The notes under the pieces are model-generated. The model was not told the origin of the DNA, did no database searches, and saw nothing but the letters and a program-made list of their open reading frames with translations. A stretch of 11,446 nucleotides of DNA from an uncultured Treponema sp. (lineage in GTDB: Bacteria; Spirochaetota; Spirochaetia; Treponematales; Treponemataceae): assembly GCA_937891125.1 (NCBI GenBank), contig CALAEZ010000263.1, forward strand, positions 1-11,446, read 5' to 3'. Every line of letters begins with the position of its first letter. The first letter of the stretch is position 1. Shown here piece after piece: positions 6,589-11,446 of the stretch. A program made the translations under genes and the position numbers.

Positions 6589-8199
6589 ATGCGTGATATC
6601 CTTGCTGAAATTGTTGAGCGGCGCAAAAACGACCTTGCACGCGCAGGCTACAGCTTTGGCTTTGCCATTCCTGCAGACAGAACGCGTGCAGTGCATCCGT
6701 TTTTGCCACAAAAAGGCGTCATTCTGGAAGTAAAACGCGCCTCGCCAAGCAAGGGCGACATTGCGCCCGCACTCGATGCAGCAGAAACCGCGCGTTCCTA
6801 TGCAGAAAGCGGCGCCGCTGCCATCAGCTGCCTGACTGAAAGCAATTTTTTCAAGGGCACGCTTGATGACTTGCAGCAAGTCTGCCGGGCAGTCGATGCC
6901 TACGAGGCAGAAACAGGAAAGCGCGGTCCCGCCGTTTTACGCAAGGATTTTCTTCTGGCGCCCGAAGAGGTAGAAATTGCCTGGCGCGCAGGAGCAGACG
7001 CTGTTTTGCTTATCGCGCGGATTTTAGAGCGCGACACCATGCTCGCTATGGCGCAAGCGGCGGCAGCACACGGCATGTCCTGCCTTATTGAGGTGCGCCT
7101 GCCGGAAGATTTAGCAAAGCTTTCGTATGTCGCCGCCGCGGTAGACACAGGTAAGCTTGTCTGCGGCGTTAACAGCCGCGACCTTGCAACATTCCGCATA
7201 GACCTGCTTGCGCCTTGTATGTTGCTTCCCGCTATACGCGCCATTTTGGGAGCAGATGCGCGCGTTGTCTTTGAAAGCGGCGTGCGCACACCAGAAGCTG
7301 CGGGCGTCACCGGCGCTTTTGGCTTTTCAGGGCTGTTGTTAGGCGAGGCGGCGGCAAAAAATCCGTCGCTGCGTGCACAGTTTGTGGAGCAGTTCACACA
7401 CGCACAAGAAACAGCACACGCGCGCTTCTGGCTTGACTATGCACGCTCGCTTGCAGAAAGTAGCATGAAGCCCGCTGTCGCCACAGCAACGGTCAGCACA
7501 GCCACGGCTAACGGCTGTACGGCGCAGGCTGTAAGCACCGCACAGCCGTCCGCGCTCTCCGGCACGGCGCCCGCTGACAGCAGTACGGCGCACTGCCCGA
7601 CAGCTGCCCACACACCAAAAAGCCGCGTCAAAATCTGCGGACTTACCAAAAGCGAGGACGTGCTGCTCGCAGATTCGCTTGACGCGGCGTTTGTCGGCTT
7701 TATCTTTGCGGCAGGCTTTCCACGCTCAGTCGCCTTTGACGGCCGTTTTGAAAGCATCCAGCCCGCTTTGCAGCACGTGCGCGCCAAAAAGATTGCCGTC
7801 ATCACTGACGCGCACTCAGCGGAAGCAGAAAAAGCCTGCGCCCTTGTGCAAAGCGGCGTGCTCGACTGCCTGCAGCTGCATGGCATTCGCTACGAAGACG
7901 TGCCGCCTCGCATGCTTGAACTGCCGCACTATTTTGCTGTTATCGGACAAGATGCGCTCAAAAAAGCAGAGGCGCTGTTTGAAAAAGGCGAGGTGCGCGT
8001 GCTTATAGACACAAAGCAGCATGACGAAGCGCAGCTTGCAGCGCAGGCGCACCTATGGCTTGCAGGCGGCATAACGCCAGAGTCGCTCCCGCTTATCACG
8101 CAGACGCTCGCGCCAGAGCTGATAGACATTTCAAGCGGTGTAGAAGGCGCCACTGTTGGCGAAAAAGATGCAGCAAAAATGAAGGCTGTGCTTCTCTAG
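6589..8199 (+). CDS. trpCF: Fused indole-3-glycerol-phosphate synthase (TrpC) and phosphoribosylanthranilate isomerase (TrpF)
   Basis: A 536-residue bifunctional protein, about 80 longer than E. coli TrpCF (453). TrpF isomerises phosphoribosyl-anthranilate and TrpC closes it to indole-3-glycerol phosphate. The TrpC half (1-275) is complete: ILEVKRASPSKG with Lys49, LRKDF with Lys119, LIEV with Glu168, GVNSRDL with Asn195, FESGV, and GFSGLLLGEA. Residues about 292-345 form a low-complexity linker rich in Ala, Thr and Ser. The TrpF half starts with RVKICGLT (catalytic Cys350) and has GFIFA, LQLHG, VLIDT (catalytic Asp474), LAGGI and DISSGVE. After Asp474 the usual GGTG/GGSG glycine loop is absent and the path to LAGG is short. 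A GGGAG at 6577-6581, inside the end of trpGD, serves the ATG 2 nt after its stop. It is the last gene of the operon; no terminator is evident before convergent folE. Confidence 0.93.
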   Translation: MRDILAEIVERRKNDLARAGYSFGFAIPADRTRAVHPFLPQKGVILEVKRASPSKGDIAPALDAAETARSYAESGAAAISCLTESNFFKGTLDDLQQVCRAVDAYEAETGKRGPAVLRKDFLLAPEEVEIAWRAGADAVLLIARILERDTMLAMAQAAAAHGMSCLIEVRLPEDLAKLSYVAAAVDTGKLVCGVNSRDLATFRIDLLAPCMLLPAIRAILGADARVVFESGVRTPEAAGVTGAFGFSGLLLGEAAAKNPSLRAQFVEQFTHAQETAHARFWLDYARSLAESSMKPAVATATVSTATANGCTAQAVSTAQPSALSGTAPADSSTAHCPTAAHTPKSRVKICGLTKSEDVLLADSLDAAFVGFIFAAGFPRSVAFDGRFESIQPALQHVRAKKIAVITDAHSAEAEKACALVQSGVLDCLQLHGIRYEDVPPRMLELPHYFAVIGQDALKKAEALFEKGEVRVLIDTKQHDEAQLAAQAHLWLAGGITPESLPLITQTLAPELIDISSGVEGATVGEKDAAKMKAVLL

Positions 8200-8266
8200 C
8201 AGCTGACGACGAGCCTACTGACAACACGCCTGCTACCATCCCCGTTTTGGCAGCCTTGTGCCGCGC

Positions 8267-8965
8267 CTAGTGCTGGTCACGATTTTCGTCCATCAGCGTA
8301 AAGGCTTCGGCGCGAGCTGCCATGTTGGTAGAAAAAATGCCGCGCACGCATGATGTTGCCGTGCGTGACGAATCTTCCTTTATGCCACGCATTCCAACGC
8401 AGCTGTGAATACCGGTAATACGTACCGCAACGCCCATAGCGCCCAGCCGATTCATCATGGCGTCAGCAATATTGTTCATCCAGCTTTCCTGCAGGTTCAG
8501 GCGTCTGCCGTACATTTTTACCATGCGCACAATTTTAGAAAGCCCCACAATCTTTTTTTTAGGAATATAGGCAACATCAACACGGCAATGCATCGGCGCC
8601 AGATGATGCACGCAGTTGCTCCAGGCGTCAGTTGAAACAACAACAATGCCGTGCTCGTAGCCAGGCTTTGTCTCCGAGCTGTCAAATTGCTTCTGGCTGT
8701 CGTCTAAATCGTCTGCCATGTTCGGCGAATGTACGGGAAACACGGTATCAAGATAGCTTGCAGGGTCGGTACGGTAGCCTTCAGACATTTCTGTCCACAG
8801 ACGCAGAAAACGGCGGGGCGTTTCTTTTAGATTGTCGTCAAGCTCAACGTCGGCGCTGAGCCCGAGCATTTTGCGCAACAGGTGTTCTACCATGCGCTCA
8901 TCTTCGCGGTTAAAAATGTTTTTTGTGCTAACTTCTTGTTCTGTTATCTCGTACGTTCGCTGCAT
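8267..8965 (-). CDS. folE: GTP cyclohydrolase I
   Basis: FolE opens the imidazole ring of GTP and rearranges it to 7,8-dihydroneopterin triphosphate, the entry to folate and other pterins and to queuosine. In this 232-residue protein the zinc ligands are present: Cys118 and His121 in NCVHHL, and Cys189 in SCVGMRG. VAYIPKKKIVGLSK, then RRLNLQE with Glu160 (the guanine-anchoring Glu), then the SSRTATSCVRG segment complete the active site. Compared with the usual CEHH motif, Glu is replaced by Val. There is also an acidic stretch at about 81-100 (NMADDLDDSQKQF) that typical FolE lacks. It converges on trpCF with 67 nt between stops; the upstream transporter gene ends 51 nt before its start. Pathway use (folate or queuosine) cannot be decided here, because no partner genes are in view. 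Confidence 0.93.
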   Translation of the reverse strand: MQRTYEITEQEVSTKNIFNREDERMVEHLLRKMLGLSADVELDDNLKETPRRFLRLWTEMSEGYRTDPASYLDTVFPVHSPNMADDLDDSQKQFDSSETKPGYEHGIVVVSTDAWSNCVHHLAPMHCRVDVAYIPKKKIVGLSKIVRMVKMYGRRLNLQESWMNNIADAMMNRLGAMGVAVRITGIHSCVGMRGIKEDSSRTATSCVRGIFSTNMAARAEAFTLMDENRDQH

Positions 8966-8971
8966 AAAAAA

Positions 8972-9000
8972 AGAATAGCAAAGTAAAATTGGAAAGTCAA
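8972..9000 (-). promoter_or_regulatory. folE promoter giving a leaderless transcript
   Basis: Read on the minus strand, TTGACT (9000-8995; 5 of 6 matches) is followed by a 17-bp spacer and TATTCT (8977-8972), preceded by TGC, an extended -10. The expected transcription start, 6-7 nt after the -10, falls at about 8966-8965, the A of the ATG. The seven bases between the -10 and the ATG are all T and contain no Shine-Dalgarno sequence. Confidence 0.62.
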
Positions 9001-9016
9001 ACCGGACGCTGCAGGC

Positions 9017-10132
9017 TTAATCTGATATGTCGCTATCCATCTGGATTTGCACATCGTAGTCAGGGAACGCTGCGGTCACTTCGCTGACAATGGCGTCATA
9101 GATAGCGTGACGATTAACGCCAAAAGCAATAAGTGCGTCAAACCGCAGCTGTTTTGCCACCGTGTCTACAAAAAAACCGTGTACTTGCAACACCTCGGTA
9201 TGCGCTAAAACAATTTTTGCCACCTGTGTGCGAATTTTAACAACAGCGTCGTCCTTTGTGTTGTAGCTGTAAACGCCGACTGCTGCCATCATAACACCAT
9301 GCGCAGCATAGACATCGTTCGTAATTTTTCGGGTAATCTGGTCGATTTTGACTGCTGTCCAGCTGTCGGGCACCTCAATGTGTATCGAGGCGATGTGGCG
9401 GCCAGGACCAAAGTCGTTCATCACCAAATCGAATGCGCCGTGAATCTCAGGGTCGACGGCGACAACTGTTTTTTTAATGCCCCGTGCAACCGCTCCATCT
9501 ACCCGCTCGCCTAAAATTTTACTGAGCGTTTCAAAAAGTACTTCGACGCCCGCTTTAATGATGGCGGCAGAAATAAGCACACCAAGATATGCTTCAAGCG
9601 AAATGCCAGCCACCAAATACACTGCCGCCGCCACCAGCGTCGATGCAGAGATAATGCTGTCCATGAGTGCATCTTGCCCGCTTGCTGTAAGTGACGCAGA
9701 ATCGGCACGCCTGCCGCATGCTTTTACAAACAGGCCGAGCGCAATTTTGACGGCAACAGCAACGAGCATACTGCCAAGAGAAAAAGCGGTGTAGTCAGGA
9801 ACAGCCGGCTGCAGAATCTTTTTGATCGATTCAACAAGAGCGGTAACGCCTGCATACATGATGATAAGTGCAATAACAAGCGCCGAAAGGTATTCAGCGC
9901 GTCCATGCCCAAACGGATGCTTTTTATCAGCAGGCTTTCCTGCAAGCTTTGCGCCGATAATTGTTACCACCGACGACAGCGCGTCGGTTACGTTGTTCAC
10001 CGCATCTAAGACGACAGCAATTGAGTGTGACAAAACACCTGCGAGCGCTTTGACCGCAGCAAGTGCAATATTAGTAACAATGCCTACCGCGCTGGTGCGG
10101 ATAATAAGCTGTTCTCGCTGTTGTTGTGTCAT
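9017..10132 (-). CDS. Cation diffusion facilitator, probably Mn(II)/divalent metal efflux
   Basis: A 371-residue inner-membrane metal/proton antiporter of the CDF family. About six membrane helices are visible (near 14-35, 37-60, 82-104, 116-137, 155-177 and 180-200). The transport-site residues are Asn46 and Asp50 in TM2 (LDAVNNVTD) and Asp154 and Asp158 in TM5 (DALMD). The TM2-TM3 loop has the family's KKHPFGHGRAEY. The Zn exporter YiiP/FieF has a His in TM5 where this protein has Asp; loss of that His is typical of Mn-type CDFs, so Mn(II) is the best guess (inference). The cytoplasmic tail is about 165 residues, longer than the roughly 90 of YiiP, and reads like two ferredoxin-like halves, the second with HGFFVD and FPDYDVQIQMD. 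AAGGAG at 10143-10138 precedes the ATG. The reductase gene ends 47 nt upstream, so the two are probably cotranscribed. Confidence 0.9.
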   Translation of the reverse strand: MTQQQREQLIIRTSAVGIVTNIALAAVKALAGVLSHSIAVVLDAVNNVTDALSSVVTIIGAKLAGKPADKKHPFGHGRAEYLSALVIALIIMYAGVTALVESIKKILQPAVPDYTAFSLGSMLVAVAVKIALGLFVKACGRRADSASLTASGQDALMDSIISASTLVAAAVYLVAGISLEAYLGVLISAAIIKAGVEVLFETLSKILGERVDGAVARGIKKTVVAVDPEIHGAFDLVMNDFGPGRHIASIHIEVPDSWTAVKIDQITRKITNDVYAAHGVMMAAVGVYSYNTKDDAVVKIRTQVAKIVLAHTEVLQVHGFFVDTVAKQLRFDALIAFGVNRHAIYDAIVSEVTAAFPDYDVQIQMDSDISD

Positions 10133-10179
10133 AGCGTCTCCTTGTGAGCAAACGTGCGCCCGCGCTGCTTTTTTAGGCG

Positions 10180-11112
10180 TTACTGCGCTTTTTTAAGCGC
10201 GCGCACGTAGTCAACCGCGCTTAATCCGGCAACACCGCCCTCGTAAACTGCCTTGCACACCTGCAACAGCCCGCCGTTTGCGTTTCCACAGCTAAAGACG
10301 CCCGGCGCATTGGTAGCCATTTTTTCATTTGCTGCAATGCTGTCGCCGTTGAGCGCAAGACCTAGCTTTTTTGCAAAGTCAGCTGCGCCGGCGCTGCCAA
10401 GTGCGACAAACACACCGTCGGCGGGCAGAGTGTCGCTGCCGGCGGCATCTGCGACGGCAAACTGCACGGAGCCAACCCGAGCGCCGTCTGCGGTGCCTGC
10501 AATTTTAGTGACCTTACGGGTGTCTACCGCAATTTTTTCCTGCAGCGCGGGGTCTTCGCTTGCAGAAAGCGCCGCGCGTACTTCAGCGTCATCTTTGCCG
10601 TCAGTCAGAATAGTGACGCCTGCGGCAATATGCGCTAGATGCGCAGCTTCGGCAACAGCGAACGTGCCGTTACCGATGACGACAACCTGCTTTTTTCGGT
10701 AAAAAAAGCCATCGCAAATGGCACAGTAACTTACGCCCTTGCCTTCAAATTCGACAATGCCGTCAATGAGCGGACGGAGCTTTTTGTTTCCGGTCGCTAG
10801 AATGAGCGCTGACGCGCTGTAGTCAGTGCCTGCCGCTGTTACCGTGTAGCCAGACGGCGTTTCCATTTGCATGTTGGTGACTTCCGCCTGAATAACGTCA
10901 ATTCCCAGATTTTTTGCCTGCTGAATGCCGGCAGCATACAAATCGGCGCCCGATATGCCGTCAGGAAAGCCATAGTAGTTGTCAATTTTATGCGCTTTTT
11001 CAAGCTGGCTTTGACCGCCATACAATACGGCAACAGAAAGATTAGCACGCTTTACATACAGCGCACTGGAAATGCCTGCAGGACCGGCTCCGATTATGAT
11101 AACGTCATACAT
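10180..11112 (-). CDS. Thioredoxin-reductase-like FAD disulfide oxidoreductase, atypical electron-donor site
   Basis: A 310-residue cytoplasmic flavoprotein of the low-molecular-weight thioredoxin reductase fold. The FAD site GAGPAG is at 8-13, ATGN at 106-109 follows, the redox pair is Cys130/Cys133 in YCAICDGFFY, and the second nucleotide motif is GNGTFA at 147-152. The HRRxxxR motif that holds the 2'-phosphate of NADPH in classical TrxB is replaced by TDG (170-172) in VTILTDGKDD. The C-terminal FAD motif reads CGNANGG where CGD is usual (Asn277 for Asp). It may therefore use NADH, ferredoxin or another donor, as in the NADPH-motif-less clostridial group; its disulfide partner need not be thioredoxin. 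The start is ATG 11112: AAGGAG at 11124-11119 fits it. The frame is open 33 codons further to an ATG at 11211, but that extension crosses the terminator-like hairpin and has no ribosome binding site. It is downstream of a peroxidase gene and upstream of the CDF gene. Confidence 0.85.
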   Translation of the reverse strand: MYDVIIIGAGPAGISSALYVKRANLSVAVLYGGQSQLEKAHKIDNYYGFPDGISGADLYAAGIQQAKNLGIDVIQAEVTNMQMETPSGYTVTAAGTDYSASALILATGNKKLRPLIDGIVEFEGKGVSYCAICDGFFYRKKQVVVIGNGTFAVAEAAHLAHIAAGVTILTDGKDDAEVRAALSASEDPALQEKIAVDTRKVTKIAGTADGARVGSVQFAVADAAGSDTLPADGVFVALGSAGAADFAKKLGLALNGDSIAANEKMATNAPGVFSCGNANGGLLQVCKAVYEGGVAGLSAVDYVRALKKAQ

Positions 11113-11154
11113 AAAAATCTCCTTGTAACATTCCGCTGTATGTGTCAGCAGCAG

Positions 11155-11179
11155 AAAAAAGCCTAGCGGTAGCGCTGGG
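11155..11179 (-). terminator. Terminator-like stem and T tract after the peroxidase gene
   Basis: On the minus strand CCCAGCG (11179-11173) and CGCTAGG (11168-11162) pair over a CTAC loop with one C/A mismatch, followed by C and six T residues (11160-11155). It lies between the peroxidase stop at 11297 and the reductase start at 11112, so it probably ends the peroxidase transcript. No convincing promoter for the reductase is seen between it and the ATG. Confidence 0.5.
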
Positions 11180-11244
11180 AGCCCCGTAGTAGCTGGTGAC
11201 AGGCTGCGCACGCTGACTGTTGCCAGCTATGAGCGTGAGCGAAG

Positions 11245-11291
11245 GGCGGACATAGCGCCCCCGCAAAGCAGCGCTTTGCGGGGGACCGCCC
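11245..11291. repeat. Large GC-rich intergenic palindrome, REP-like
   Basis: An 11-bp perfect stem, CCCCGCAAAGC (11260-11270) with GCTTTGCGGGG (11274-11284), has a 3-nt AGC loop. It is enclosed by a second 6-bp stem, GGGCGG (11245-11250) with CCGCCC (11286-11291), with a 9-nt bulge on one side and 1 nt on the other. It begins 5 nt after the peroxidase stop in transcription order. There is no T tract, so it is more like a REP/BIME-type mRNA-stabilising element than a simple intrinsic terminator. Only one copy is in the window, so repeat status is inferred. Confidence 0.5.
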
Positions 11292-11296
11292 CTATT

Positions 11297-11446
11297 CTAT
11301 AGCAATGATTCGATTTTGTCGCTAATTTTTTTGGGTTCAACGGTCGATTCGAAGCGGTCGACAACGTTGCCGTCGCGGTCAACAAGGAATTTGGTAAAAT
11401 TCCATTTGATGTTGGCGTTGTTTTTAAAATCGGGGTCGAGCTTGCT
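11297..11446 (-). CDS. Glutathione-peroxidase-family protein, C-terminal end only
   Basis: The last 49 residues of a thiol peroxidase of the GPx/BtuE family; the 5' part, with the peroxidatic Cys or Sec, lies beyond the window edge. IKWNFTKFLVDRDGNVVDRF is the conserved C-terminal block, including the WNFTKFL segment whose Trp-Asn belongs to the catalytic tetrad. STVEPKKI and the stop TAG follow. Bacterial members usually reduce hydroperoxides with thioredoxin rather than glutathione, which would fit the disulfide reductase gene that follows on the same strand. The terminator-like stem between them suggests separate transcripts. Confidence 0.88.
   Translation of the reverse strand, partial: SKLDPDFKNNANIKWNFTKFLVDRDGNVVDRFESTVEPKKISDKIESLL

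Noticed and set aside
8200..8266. Bidirectional terminator between convergent trpCF and folE
   Set aside because: Only a 4-bp GGCA/TGCC stem is seen, with no T tract on either side.
10185..10200. GCGCTT-TTTT-AAGCGC palindrome at the end of the reductase gene as a terminator
   Set aside because: It lies inside the last codons, and on the transcribed strand no T run follows; the 47-nt gap to the transporter looks like operon spacing.
11113..11211. 33-residue N-terminal extension of the reductase, including a hydrophobic LPLGFFLLL stretch that could be taken for a signal peptide
   Set aside because: ATG 11112 has AAGGAG at ideal spacing and begins directly with the FAD-binding strand; the extension runs through a terminator-like stem and is out of place for a cytoplasmic flavoprotein.
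1..11446. CRISPR array, tRNA/rRNA genes, transposase or phage genes
   Set aside because: No spaced direct repeats, tRNA-like cloverleaf or mobile-element proteins were seen on either strand.

Overview
The window has two unlike parts. Positions 1 to about 1100 are very AT-rich (roughly a quarter G+C by eye), with A/T-ending codons, strong AGGAGG-type ribosome binding sites and extended -10 promoters. This looks like a low-GC Firmicute/Tenericute-type genome. From 1427 to the end the DNA is about half G+C, and all genes share one codon style. That part looks like a spirochaete, most likely a host-associated Treponema, but this is an impression from protein style and gene content, not a proven assignment. 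The 75-residue ORF at 1097-1324 sits across the transition. The join is either the edge of a transferred segment or an assembly chimera.

Region 1 (1-1324, plus strand) holds the 3' end of a PflX-like radical SAM gene, a small stand-alone kinase-fold protein with its own promoter, and a short unknown ORF with its own promoter and a strong ribosome binding site.

Region 2 (1325-8199, plus strand) is a complete tryptophan operon in the order trpB-trpA-trpE-trpGD-trpCF. Five genes supply all seven activities from chorismate to tryptophan, because GD and CF are fused. Spacings of 15, 21, 21 and 2 nt indicate one transcript. A promoter (TTGACA-N17-TATGTT) at 1354-1382 is overlapped by three alternating copies of AGAAACA/TGTTTCT, a candidate operator. 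No Trp-rich leader peptide was found. TrpE keeps an LESA-type motif that suggests feedback inhibition by tryptophan. TrpCF has a long Ala/Thr/Ser linker, and its TrpF half lacks the usual glycine-rich loop after the catalytic Asp.

Region 3 (8267-11446, minus strand, convergent with trp) reads, in transcription order, a glutathione-peroxidase-family gene (3' end only), a thioredoxin-reductase-like flavoprotein lacking the HRRxxxR NADPH motif, a cation diffusion facilitator with an Mn-type metal site, and folE. The flavoprotein and the transporter are probably cotranscribed. folE has its own good promoter, placed so that the transcript would begin at or next to the ATG (leaderless). A strong GC hairpin and a terminator-like stem with a T tract lie between the peroxidase and the reductase. 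Peroxidase, disulfide reductase and a putative Mn exporter together suggest an oxidative-stress or redox neighbourhood.

Most of the window is recognisable core metabolism, and I see no clear new multi-gene system. The points most worth following up are the atypical reductase, the TrpF loop loss, the trp operator candidate, the leaderless folE, and the nature of the compositional join.
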